A stretch of 39,422 nt of DNA from positions 1 through 39,422 of the forward strand of contig JAKQKT010000324.1 in NCBI GenBank assembly GCA_029560515.1, in the 5' to 3' direction. Below the pieces are notes generated by a model. That model was not told the origin of the DNA, ran no database searches, and saw nothing but the letters and a program-made list of their open reading frames with translations. Source of the DNA: Pseudomonadota bacterium. GTDB lineage: Bacteria > Pseudomonadota > Gammaproteobacteria > Xanthomonadales > Xanthomonadaceae. The position numbers and the translations under genes are program-made. Positions 32,709-39,422 of the stretch are shown one piece after another (positions within the stretch are counted from its first letter, which is position 1; the number at the start of each line of letters is the position of its first letter).

Positions 32709-33695
32709 ATGTCTGCCATCAGCCCCATATTGATTGCCATATTTATCGGGCTTGTGTGTTTTCTGCTGTGCTTCTGGTGGTTCGGCATCATTAAGCGGCG
32801 GCAGGCGGAAATCCAGACAGGCGTGGGTACGCTGGCTGCCATGAAGTGGCGTGAATGTGTTGGACTGGTTATCCAATCGCTTGAAAAAGAGGGCTATCGC
32901 GAAGAAATATCCAGCCGGCAACCAGGTGATGGCGGTACCGAATTCCTGTTGAAGAAAGGTTCGGCTCTCACGCTTTTGAGCTACAAACATGGCACGGCCT
33001 ACCATCTGGGCGAAGCGAATATCCGTGACTTTGCCAATGGCGTCCAGCTGATTGGAGCCAGCAAGGGAATTCTGGTGACTCTTGGCACTATTGAAAGCAT
33101 GGCCAAAGACGTTGCCAGCCGTTACGACATCATGGTGATTGACGGCAATGCTTTATGGCCGCGGATCGAAGGTTTTTTGTCGAGCAATACCCTTGACACT
33201 GTTCGCTCGCAAGCCAGCGCGCAAACTAAATCGAAAGTGCAATTGGGCGCGGCCATCAGTGTTGCTGTTGCGGTTATCAGCTTTTTCGCCTTTGGCGGAT
33301 TGGGTAGCATGGACAACAAGGAACCCGACAAAATCGGCGAACAGGCAAAACAGACTATCGCCAATGCCAACAAATCCATCGACCCAACGGCCGCAAAGCT
33401 TGATGCCACGGCCAAGGCGATGGCCGAAGTAGACAAATTGACGGAGGCGCAACTGGCACAACGCAAAGCCGACAGCGCAAAATCAATCGCGGCAATGCCT
33501 GAAGTCAATTCGGCCATTTGGTACAGCGCGTCCACCTTGCAGTTAAATCTGAATACGGAAAAAAACGACGACAAGACATTGATCGACCAAATCTGCCGGA
33601 TTCTTACCCAGCATGAAGAATTACGATATACCCGCCTGCAATTGGACCCGCCTCCCGGCAGCAATGTGCCGGTGCGATTCAGGCAATGCCTGTAA
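32709..33695 (+). CDS. Membrane protein with degenerate Mrr/restriction-endonuclease-like domain
   Basis: 328 residues from the ATG at 32709, with GGAG seven bases before it. A transmembrane helix (about 5-27) precedes a PD-(D/E)XK/Mrr-like domain (about 45-157): KWRECVGLVIQSLEKEGY, GGTEFLLKKGSALTLLSYKHG, and NGVQLIGASKGILVTLG, the layout of the Mrr fold. The catalytic pattern is altered: Glu79 replaces the usual first Asp, and Ser91-Tyr-Lys93 stands where (E/Q)-x-K is expected. A second transmembrane helix (about 176-198) leads to a helical 130-residue tail rich in Ala, Lys and Asp. Probably not an active nuclease; the role is unknown. It is convergent with the acyl-CoA reductase across a shared terminator. 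Confidence 0.65.
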   Translation: MSAISPILIAIFIGLVCFLLCFWWFGIIKRRQAEIQTGVGTLAAMKWRECVGLVIQSLEKEGYREEISSRQPGDGGTEFLLKKGSALTLLSYKHGTAYHLGEANIRDFANGVQLIGASKGILVTLGTIESMAKDVASRYDIMVIDGNALWPRIEGFLSSNTLDTVRSQASAQTKSKVQLGAAISVAVAVISFFAFGGLGSMDNKEPDKIGEQAKQTIANANKSIDPTAAKLDATAKAMAEVDKLTEAQLAQRKADSAKSIAAMPEVNSAIWYSASTLQLNLNTEKNDDKTLIDQICRILTQHEELRYTRLQLDPPPGSNVPVRFRQCL

Positions 33696-33724
33696 GTCTT
33701 TAATAAAACCGTAAAGCGACCCAT

Positions 33725-33752
33725 AAAAAAACCCGCTTTCGCGGGTTTTTTT
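33725..33752. terminator. Bidirectional intrinsic terminator
   Basis: A 12-bp A/T-flanked stem, core ACCCGC/GCGGGT (33731-33736 with 33741-33746), has a TTTC loop, with A-run and T-run on the two sides. It serves the Mrr-like gene (plus) and the acyl-CoA reductase gene (minus). Confidence 0.9.
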
Positions 33753-33773
33753 ATTTTCTGCAAACAGGCCGAT

Positions 33774-35768
33774 TTACCAGTGCACGCCACGCATGACAGC
33801 GGCAAACGCAATCTGCTCGTTGGTCGGCTTCTCGGCTTCCCCACGTCCTTTCATGCCCTTCGCCGCTTGCGAATCCGGGAACATTTCAAACGCGGTGTTC
33901 ATGATGACCTCGTAGGCTTTAGGCACAAGCGCATTGAGCGTCGCCGCAAAAATACCCATGCGGGTGGCCACGCGGCTTGGACGTTCGATAATCGCCCTCA
34001 CCACCATGTCAGCCGCTTCTTCCGGCGTCAATGTCGGAATCGAATCGTACATCTTGGTCGGTGCGATCATCGGCGTTTTCACCAATGGCATATTGATCGT
34101 GGTGAACGCGATATTTTTGCCGCTGAATTCGGCCTGTGCGCAACGGCTGAAAGCATCCAGTGCCGCTTTTGAAGCTACATACGCCGAGAAGCGCGGCGAA
34201 CTGGCCAATACGCCGATCGAGGAAATATTGACGATATGACCTTTCTTCCGTTCGGTCATCACCGGCAGGAAACCCATGATCAAACGCAGGCAACCGAAAT
34301 AATTCAATTGCATGGTGCGTTCAAAATCATGGAAGCGGTCGTAGCTGGCTTCGACCGAACGACGGATCGAACGACCGGCGTTATTGACCAGGATATCGAC
34401 ATGTTTGTGGTCGGTCAGCACTTTCTTGACCAATTCATCGCAGCTCGCAAGATCGGTCAAATCGCAGGTATAGGCCCAGCATTTGCCGCCCGACGCCACG
34501 ATTTCATCACGGGTTTCCGTCAGTTCCTTTTCGCCACGCGCCACGATAATGACTTTCGCACCCGCTTCGGCAATCTTGATCGCCGACGAGCGACCGATGC
34601 CCGACGAACCTCCGGTAATCAGCACGACCTTGTTTTCTACCTTGCCGCGCAGGGACCGATCGACGAACAGATCCGGGTCGAGATGGCGTTCCCAGTAATC
34701 CCACAGTCGCCAAGCATAGCTTTCCAATTCCGGCACCGAAATCTTGCTGCCTTTCAGGGCACGCTCGGTTTCGCGGCTGTCGAAACGGGTCGGATAGGTA
34801 ATGTTTTTGACTACCTGCTGCGGAATGCCCAAATCCTTGAGCAACATATTGCTGAAGCGTTTGACCGGCGGCAGATTCATCACTGCACCGCGAACTGCTG
34901 AAGGCACCACGGCCAACATCCTGGCATCGAGACGCATCGTCATTTCCGGCGCATGGGCCGCACGGCAGAACACGTTCATGATTTCGCCGATGCGCATCGC
35001 ATTCGGGTCCACCAAATGGAAGCAGCCCTTATCCAGGCCTTTCTTGTGAGCGATGTGATCCATCGCATCCGCAACGAAATCGACCGGCACGATATTCATG
35101 CTTCCGCCTTCGATGCCCAGAGTGGGAACCCATTGAGGCAGGGTTTGGCGGATTTTCTTGATCAGGGTGAAGAGATAGTAAGGGCCGTCGATCTTGTCCA
35201 TCTCGCCGGTTTTCGAATGGCCGACCACAAAACCCGGGCGATAAATACGATAGGGAATCTTGCAGGTTTTGCGGACCAGTCCTTCCGACTCATGCTTGGT
35301 ACGGAAATAGGGATCGTTGTCGAGATCCTCGGCTTCCTTGAACATGTCTTCTCGGAAAATGCCGCGATACAAGCCCGCTGCCGCGATTGAGCTGGTGTGA
35401 TGGAAACAACCAGCCTTGATGGCCGTCGCGCATTCAATCGCGTGTTTGGTGCCGTCGATGTTGGCGACTTGTTGCGATGCGCCGTCCGCGCTCAGATCGT
35501 AGATCGCGGCAAGATGGAAGAAATGCTGGATCTTTTTGGTGGTCAGCGCCTTGAGTTGCACCGCCGTCAAACCAAGCTTGGGTTTCGACAAATCACCTGT
35601 GACCGGAATCACACGTTTTTTGTCCCAGCCCATCGAATCGGCGATGGTATTGAATTTTTTTTCCGATCCTTTGCGCACCAGTACATGGATCGTGCCCTTG
35701 CGCTTCAATAAATTACTGACCAGGAAACGACCGATAAAACCGGTGGCACCGGTAACGAAATAGCTCAT
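33774..35768 (-). CDS. Two-domain fatty acyl-CoA reductase, alcohol-forming (SDR family)
   Basis: 664 residues from the ATG at 35768, preceded by GTGGGGGAATTC. The N-terminal NAD(P)-binding domain starts YFVTGATGFIG (T6-G7-x2-G10-x2-G13), with catalytic Y154-x3-K158. The C-terminal SDR domain has TGGSSGIG (385-392), NNAG (462-465), catalytic Ser near 516-517 and Y530-x3-K534. Length, domain order and many stretches (for example GIFREDMF, YRTKHESE-like FRTKHESE, FERTMQLNYFG, PRFSAYVASK) match, as I recall it, the Marinobacter enzyme that reduces fatty acyl-CoA to fatty alcohol for wax esters. An acyl-CoA-binding protein is divergent 163 bases away, followed by a TetR gene; regulation by that TetR is inferred. 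Confidence 0.88.
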   Translation of the reverse strand: MSYFVTGATGFIGRFLVSNLLKRKGTIHVLVRKGSEKKFNTIADSMGWDKKRVIPVTGDLSKPKLGLTAVQLKALTTKKIQHFFHLAAIYDLSADGASQQVANIDGTKHAIECATAIKAGCFHHTSSIAAAGLYRGIFREDMFKEAEDLDNDPYFRTKHESEGLVRKTCKIPYRIYRPGFVVGHSKTGEMDKIDGPYYLFTLIKKIRQTLPQWVPTLGIEGGSMNIVPVDFVADAMDHIAHKKGLDKGCFHLVDPNAMRIGEIMNVFCRAAHAPEMTMRLDARMLAVVPSAVRGAVMNLPPVKRFSNMLLKDLGIPQQVVKNITYPTRFDSRETERALKGSKISVPELESYAWRLWDYWERHLDPDLFVDRSLRGKVENKVVLITGGSSGIGRSSAIKIAEAGAKVIIVARGEKELTETRDEIVASGGKCWAYTCDLTDLASCDELVKKVLTDHKHVDILVNNAGRSIRRSVEASYDRFHDFERTMQLNYFGCLRLIMGFLPVMTERKKGHIVNISSIGVLASSPRFSAYVASKAALDAFSRCAQAEFSGKNIAFTTINMPLVKTPMIAPTKMYDSIPTLTPEEAADMVVRAIIERPSRVATRMGIFAATLNALVPKAYEVIMNTAFEMFPDSQAAKGMKGRGEAEKPTNEQIAFAAVMRGVHW

Positions 35769-35931
35769 GAATTCCCCCACTCTGGCTAGTCAATGGCCGG
35801 CGACTGCCTGGCCCAGGCCACTAAATTGCCAGACCTGAGCCAATCTTACAAACCCTAATTTTAAGATGCGTTGACCGGTTTCATCCGCCGTGCTTTCATT
35901 GGGGCTTCCGACCTGCCCCGAGAAACCTGTC
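35769..35931. promoter_or_regulatory. Divergent promoter region with palindrome (acyl-CoA reductase / ACBP)
   Basis: 163 bases between the two divergent ATGs. A perfect palindrome GCCTGG-c-CCAGGC lies at 35806-35818, close to the reductase start. For the ACBP side a possible -35 TTGACC (35871-35876) and -10 TTTCAT (35894-35899) are 17 bases apart. For the reductase no clear -10 is seen. The palindrome is the best candidate TetR-type operator. Confidence 0.4.
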
Positions 35932-36201
35932 ATGGCCGCCGCAAAAGACGATCTGCAAGCAAAATTCGAACAAGCCACCAAAGATGTCAAAAACCTGAAA
36001 GAAAAACCTGATAACGACACCTTGCTCAAACTTTATGCGCTGTATAAACAAGGTTCTGAGGGCGATGTGAAAGGCGACAAGCCTGGCTTTTTCGATTTCG
36101 TCGGCACCGCCAAATACGAAGCCTGGGAAAAACTCGCCGGCACGAAGCAGGACGACGCCATCAAGAAATACATAGACCTCGTCAAGAAACTGGTCGGCTA
36201 A
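35932..36201 (+). CDS. Acyl-CoA-binding protein
   Basis: 89 residues from the ATG at 35932; an ATG 42 bases upstream would add an unlikely leader. The four-helix ACBP fold is clear: LQAKFEQATKDVK, then LLKLYALYKQ (Y35, Y38, K39), the loop GDVKGDKPGFFDFVGTAKYEAWEKLAG (K61 and W65) and Y80 in the last helix, the residues that hold CoA and the acyl chain. The protein carries long-chain acyl-CoA in the cytosol and could deliver substrate to the divergent reductase. It is followed six bases later by the TetR gene, so the two form an operon. Confidence 0.93.
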   Translation: MAAAKDDLQAKFEQATKDVKNLKEKPDNDTLLKLYALYKQGSEGDVKGDKPGFFDFVGTAKYEAWEKLAGTKQDDAIKKYIDLVKKLVG

Positions 36202-36207
36202 TACACC

Positions 36208-36837
36208 ATGGCAGCTCCCAAAACGCGCCAACGGATTCTCGACACCTCGCTCGCCATGTTCAATCTGCAAGGCGAGCCGAACGTGACCACGAATCATATT
36301 GCCGATGAACTGGAAATTTCACCGGGCAATCTGTATTACCATTTTCGCAACAAAGACGACATCATCGAACAATTGTTCCAGCGTTACGAAGAACGCATGG
36401 ACTCCGCACTGGTTGCACCTGAAGGTCGTTTGCCGAATCTGGAAGATATCTGGCTGCAATTGCATTTGGTATTCGAATGCATTTGGGAATACCGCTTTTT
36501 GTACCGCGATCTGGTCGATATTCTCAGCCGCAATCGCCACCTGAGAATGCGCTTCGCCCGAATATTGAAACGCGCAGCCGGCAATGCCACCACGGTCATG
36601 CGCGGGCTCGTTCAAGCCGGCGTGATGCGTGCTTCCGGCACCGAGATCGAGGGCACCGCAACCAATATTCTGGTAATTGCAACGTTCTGGCTGAATTACG
36701 CCAGCGTGCGTGGCGATAAAGACGAACAGGAAGCCATCCGCAACGGCATCGTGCAAGTGATGATGCTGATCTCGCCGTTCCTGCGTGATGAGGAGCGTGT
36801 GCATCTCAACACCTTGACCTTAGCCTACAAGGTCTAG
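36208..36837 (+). CDS. TetR/AcrR-family transcriptional regulator
   Basis: 209 residues. The N-terminal helix-turn-helix (about 6-53) is typical: TRQRILDTSLAMFNLQGEPNVTTNHIADELEISPGNLYYHFRNKDDIIEQLF. The C-terminal ligand/dimer part (about 60-205) is helical with an aromatic-rich segment (LHLVFECIWEYRFLYRDLVDIL) that could form an acyl-type ligand pocket. The gene lies six bases after the ACBP gene. The likely ligand (fatty acid or acyl-CoA) and targets (reductase, ACBP and itself) are inferred from position. A REP doublet starts 13 bases after its stop codon. Confidence 0.87.
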   Translation: MAAPKTRQRILDTSLAMFNLQGEPNVTTNHIADELEISPGNLYYHFRNKDDIIEQLFQRYEERMDSALVAPEGRLPNLEDIWLQLHLVFECIWEYRFLYRDLVDILSRNRHLRMRFARILKRAAGNATTVMRGLVQAGVMRASGTEIEGTATNILVIATFWLNYASVRGDKDEQEAIRNGIVQVMMLISPFLRDEERVHLNTLTLAYKV

Positions 36838-36849
36838 GACCGTATAACT

Positions 36850-36923
36850 GGCGTAGGACCGACGGAAGTCGGGACACGTCCGGGTATCTGCTTGAAAGTC
36901 CCGACTTCCGTCGGTCCTACGCC
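36850..36923. repeat. REP doublet (BIME-like): 26-bp perfect inverted repeat
   Basis: Two perfect 26-bp arms (36850-36875 and 36898-36923) flank 22 bases. Each arm holds GTAG near its outer end, then a CCGAC-GGAA-GTCGG mini-hairpin, the design of REP elements mobilised by RAYT (TnpA_REP) transposases. GTAGGA-CGAC-type repeats are common in Lysobacterales. It lies between the convergent tetR and dnaB genes, a normal site for REPs, and may end transcription from both. Confidence 0.8.
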
Positions 36924-36932
36924 GGTCCCTAC

Positions 36933-38321
36933 CTACTCAAAACTTCCCATCGCGTCCCGCGCCAGATTATCGAAGCGTGTATATTCGCCAAAGAATTTAA
37001 GTTTGATGGTATCGGTCGGGCCGTTACGATGCTTGGCGATAATCACTTCGGCAAGACCTTTTTCGGCCGAATCCTTGTGGTAGTAATCGTCGCGATAAAT
37101 AAACATGATGATGTCTGCGTCCTGCTCGATACCACCGGATTCACGCAAGTCGGACATGATCGGGCGTTTATCTGTGCGGCTTTCCAGGCCACGATTCAAC
37201 TGCGACAAGGCGATAATCGGAATATTCAATTCCTTCGCCAAGGCTTTTAACGAACGCGAAATTTCCGAGACTTCGTTGACGCGGCCTTCCTTGTTGCCGG
37301 GCACCTGCATCAACTGCAAATAGTCGACCACGATCAGGCCAAGATCATGTTCGCGTTTCAGTCGACGGGCACGGAATGCGAGATCGTAAGGCGACAATGC
37401 CGGTGTGTCGTCGATAAAGATTTTCACTTCCGACAACATCTTGATCGCCATGTTCACACGCGACCAATCTTCGTCTTCCAGCATACCGGTTTTCAGGCGC
37501 TGGGCATTGATGCGACCGATGGAGGAAATCAGACGGAATGCCAACTGTGAAGAGGACATTTCCATCGAATATACAGCCACCGCTTTCTTGGTTTTCAACG
37601 CAGCGAACTCGGCGATATTCAGGGCCAGCGTGGTTTTACCCATCGCCGGACGTGCCGCGAGAATGATCAAGTCGGAATTTTGAAGGCCGGAGGTCAGGTT
37701 ATCCAGATCGTGAAAGCCACTCGGCAAACCGGTAATCGCACCCTGGTTTTCGTAACGTTGACGCAGTTGTTCGAAAGCTTCGACCATCGCGGTGCGAACC
37801 GGCACAAAACCTTTTTTGCCGCGCTCGCCCTGCTCGGCAATTTTGAATACGTGCTGCTCTGCTTTCGCCAACAATTCAGTCACTTCGCGGCCATCAGGAC
37901 GGAAGCTGTCGTTGACGATTTCGGTACCGGCTTCAATCAATTGGCGCAGCACCGATTTTTCGCGCACGATTTCGGCATAGGCCTTGATATTGGCGGCTGA
38001 AGGCGTGGTACTCGCCAACTCGATCAAATAGGCATTACCGCCGATTTGTTCGGACAAATTATTGGCTTCAAACCATTCGCCGAGTGTCACGGCGTCGAAA
38101 GGTTTGTTTTTTTCCGCCAGCTCGCGGATTCCGCGATAAATCAGACGATGGTCGCGCCGATAGAAATCTTCTTCCGACAAGGCATCGCCGAGGATATTCA
38201 GCGACTCCGGCGCAAGCATCAAACCACCGATAACCGCCTGCTCGGCTTCCACCGATTGCGGCGGCAAACGCAAGGCATCTATCTTGCTATCGGAACGGAC
38301 TGAATCGGGGCGTGCGGACAT
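36933..38321 (-). CDS. dnaB: Replicative DNA helicase
   Basis: 462 residues, full length. DnaB is the hexameric 5'-3' helicase of the replisome. The N-terminal primase-binding domain (about 15-125, PPQSVEAEQAVIGGLML) is followed by a linker and the RecA-like C-terminal domain (about 180-455). Walker A is ARPAMGKTTLALN (near 226-238) and Walker B is LGLIVVDYLQLM (about 331-342); the arginine-finger region RESGGIEQDADIIMFIYRDDYYH is intact. No intein is present. The start is SD-poor. It lies downstream of rpsF-rpsR-rplI, but a terminator after rplI and an own promoter separate it. Confidence 0.97.
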   Translation of the reverse strand: MSARPDSVRSDSKIDALRLPPQSVEAEQAVIGGLMLAPESLNILGDALSEEDFYRRDHRLIYRGIRELAEKNKPFDAVTLGEWFEANNLSEQIGGNAYLIELASTTPSAANIKAYAEIVREKSVLRQLIEAGTEIVNDSFRPDGREVTELLAKAEQHVFKIAEQGERGKKGFVPVRTAMVEAFEQLRQRYENQGAITGLPSGFHDLDNLTSGLQNSDLIILAARPAMGKTTLALNIAEFAALKTKKAVAVYSMEMSSSQLAFRLISSIGRINAQRLKTGMLEDEDWSRVNMAIKMLSEVKIFIDDTPALSPYDLAFRARRLKREHDLGLIVVDYLQLMQVPGNKEGRVNEVSEISRSLKALAKELNIPIIALSQLNRGLESRTDKRPIMSDLRESGGIEQDADIIMFIYRDDYYHKDSAEKGLAEVIIAKHRNGPTDTIKLKFFGEYTRFDNLARDAMGSFE

Positions 38322-38348
38322 AGGTTTTCTTTTGGTTTTTATGAGGGA

Positions 38349-38376
38349 ATTACAAGCTGATCATGCTACGGGTAAA
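38349..38376 (-). promoter_or_regulatory. Candidate sigma-70 promoter of dnaB
   Basis: TTTACC (38371-38376) and TGTAAT (38349-38354) are 16 bases apart on the minus strand, about 28 bases before the dnaB ATG. Confidence 0.45.
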
Positions 38377-38412
38377 AGAAAGAAAGTGTTGCGCGTAAAC
38401 CGGTGGGTTTCC

Positions 38413-38421
38413 TGTGGATAA
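38413..38421 (-). promoter_or_regulatory. Consensus DnaA box upstream of dnaB
   Basis: The minus strand reads TTATCCACA, the perfect DnaA-box consensus, 92 bases before the dnaB start and about 37 bases upstream of the candidate -35. It suggests DnaA control of dnaB. A single box can occur by chance. Confidence 0.55.
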
Positions 38422-38466
38422 GATCATAAACCCGTCTCAATCAATGAGACATCCACCGAGGCCGCA

Positions 38467-38492
38467 GGTGCGCCTGCTTGCTGCGCCCCTAC
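38467..38492 (-). repeat. Possible single REP-like element
   Basis: On the minus strand GTAGGGGCGCA and a downstream GCGCACC surround AGCAAGCAG, resembling GTAG-headed REPs but with an imperfect stem. It abuts the rplI terminator. Confidence 0.35.
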
Positions 38493-38495
38493 AAA

Positions 38496-38519
38496 AAAAG
38501 CCGCCTTTCGGCGGCTTTT
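38496..38519 (-). terminator. Intrinsic terminator of the rpsF-rpsR-rplI operon
   Basis: The 10-bp stem AAAAGCCGCC/GGCGGCTTTT (38496-38505 with 38510-38519) has a tetraloop; on the minus strand a T-run follows (the As from 38493). It lies 20 bases after the rplI stop codon. Confidence 0.9.
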
Positions 38520-38539
38520 CATTGAACTTCAAAAGACAA

Positions 38540-38989
38540 TTAAGCTTCTGGAGCCACGATAACCTTAACTTTGACTTCAACGTCGGCATGCAGATGCACG
38601 ACTACGTCGAATTCGCCGGTGCGACGGATTGCGCCTTCGCCCATGATGACTTCGGCTTTTTCCAGCTTGTGGCCAGCTTTCGTGAAGGCTTCCGCGATAT
38701 CGCGGGCGCCGACTGAGCCGAACAACTTGCCTTCGGTCGATGCATTCGCATTGATGGTCACGGTGGCACCTTCAAGTGCGGCTTTGCGTGCTTCGGCAGC
38801 AGCCAGTGTTGCATTGGCTTTTGCTTCGTATTCGGCGCGCTTGGCTTCGAATGTGGCGATGTTGGCGGCATTGGCAGGAACTGCCTTGCCGGTCGGGATC
38901 AGGAAGTTGCGGCCGTAGCCCGGCTTCACGTCGACTTGATCGCCGAGACCACCGAGGTTGGTCACTTTTTGCAGGAGGATCAATTGCAT
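38540..38989 (-). CDS. rplI: 50S ribosomal protein L9
   Basis: 149 residues, full length. The N-terminal domain [36 protein letters not shown] is the L9 signature that binds 23S rRNA. The long central helix (about 41-75, [22 protein letters not shown]) leads to the C-terminal domain (about 80-149, [28 protein letters not shown]). AGGAG lies eight bases before the ATG. It follows rpsR by 66 bases on the same strand. Confidence 0.98.
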   Translation of the reverse strand: MQLILLQKVTNLGGLGDQVDVKPGYGRNFLIPTGKAVPANAANIATFEAKRAEYEAKANATLAAAEARKAALEGATVTINANASTEGKLFGSVGARDIAEAFTKAGHKLEKAEVIMGEGAIRRTGEFDVVVHLHADVEVKVKVIVAPEA

Positions 38990-39055
38990 TTTATTACTCC
39001 GTTACGTTAGCGGGGCGAACCCCGCAACTGTAGCTGTCCGTAAGGACGTGATTGA

Positions 39056-39286
39056 TTAGATATTGTGGTTGTCGCAATACGGGATCAACGCGAGTTCGCG
39101 TGCGATCTTGATTGCCGACGTCAGCTGGCGCTGATACTTGGCCTTGGTGCCGGTGATGCGACTAGGAACGATTTTGCCGTTCTCGGTCAGGTACTGGCGC
39201 AAGGTGTTCAGATCTTTGTAATCGATATGCGTAATGCCTTCGGCAGTGAATTTGCAGAATTTACGACGGCGGAAAAATTTTGACAT
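39056..39286 (-). CDS. rpsR: 30S ribosomal protein S18
   Basis: 76 residues, full length. [10 protein letters not shown] at the N-terminus, then [48 protein letters not shown], are diagnostic. S18 pairs with S6 on the 30S platform. The gene starts 14 bases after rpsF. Confidence 0.98.
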   Translation of the reverse strand: MSKFFRRRKFCKFTAEGITHIDYKDLNTLRQYLTENGKIVPSRITGTKAKYQRQLTSAIKIARELALIPYCDNHNI

Positions 39287-39300
39287 GTCAGGCTCCTGGC

Positions 39301-39422
39301 TTAAACAGCATCGACTTCAGATTCTGCGTCGGCGTCAACGCCGTCCGCATCACCCAACATCACATCGTCATCGCGACGACGACGGTCACCTTTTTCATCT
39401 TTGTTCTTCATGATCAAAGATT
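39301..39422 (-). CDS. rpsF: 30S ribosomal protein S6, C-terminal fragment
   Basis: Only the last 40 codons are in the window. They read the S6 tail [19 protein letters not shown] followed by an Asp/Glu-rich end, ending in TAA. The MKNKDEK block matches the C-terminus of S6 after its folded domain, and the acidic tail resembles the part extended by RimK in E. coli (there with glutamates). Position directly before rpsR confirms the identity. Confidence 0.9.
   Translation of the reverse strand, partial: SLIMKNKDEKGDRRRRDDDVMLGDADGVDADAESEVDAV

Overview
The window reads as an ordinary chromosomal segment of a gammaproteobacterium, most probably of the order Lysobacterales (Xanthomonadales). Three things point that way: the block serC-pheA-hisC-aroA-cmk-rpsA-ihfB-lapA-lapB; the run uvrC-pgsA followed by tRNA-Gly, tRNA-Cys and tRNA-Leu; and a PheA that, from memory, closely resembles xanthomonad P-proteins, including a Lys/Ala-rich N-terminal extension. 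This placement is an inference made without a database search. No phage, insertion sequence, CRISPR array or rRNA operon is visible.

Layout. (1) 1-4.4 kb is accessory: the start of a GYF-like protein, an exported single-CxxCH (c-type heme) protein, a soluble winged-helix regulator, an exported protein of unknown function and an exported TonB-C-like protein. (2) 4.4-9.2 kb carries four tRNA genes (Val, Leu, Cys, Gly), a membrane-anchored GltB-type FMN/iron-sulfur protein, pgsA and uvrC. (3) 9.3-12.1 kb encodes a thioredoxin-fold/NHL protein and an FAD amine-oxidase-like enzyme. (4) 12.1-25.0 kb is a tightly packed minus-strand superoperon: serC, pheA, hisC, aroA, cmk, rpsA, ihfB, lapA, lapB, a WecA/MraY-like glycosyl-1-phosphate transferase, a CapD/WbpM-like nucleotide-sugar dehydratase and galU. 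It links serine and aromatic amino acid synthesis, translation, nucleoid architecture, LPS quality control and surface polysaccharide precursors. Several junctions are ATGA overlaps. (5) 25.1-29.2 kb holds a five-PAS GGDEF-EAL protein and an FHA membrane protein. (6) 29.3-36.8 kb is the most distinctive part, a lipid-storage neighbourhood: a PHA-system protein, an unknown helical protein, a patatin-like lipase, a PhaF-like phasin with a histone-like tail, a membrane-bound degenerate Mrr-like protein, a two-domain fatty acyl-CoA reductase of the Marinobacter wax-ester type, an acyl-CoA-binding protein and a TetR regulator. (7) 36.9-39.4 kb is dnaB, rplI, rpsR and the end of rpsF.

The most interesting non-coding structures are these: a 26-bp perfect inverted repeat with GTAG heads (a REP doublet) between tetR and dnaB; a 12-bp inverted repeat plus intrinsic terminator in the long 3' UTR of the phasin gene; a consensus DnaA box upstream of dnaB; a 19-bp operator-like palindrome in front of the PHA-system gene; and an 11-bp hairpin without a T-tract between rpsA and ihfB. 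I did not find a clearly new defence or mobile system. The best candidate for something undescribed is the combined PHA, fatty-alcohol and acyl-CoA-binding lipid locus, with its putative shared regulation and its RNA elements.
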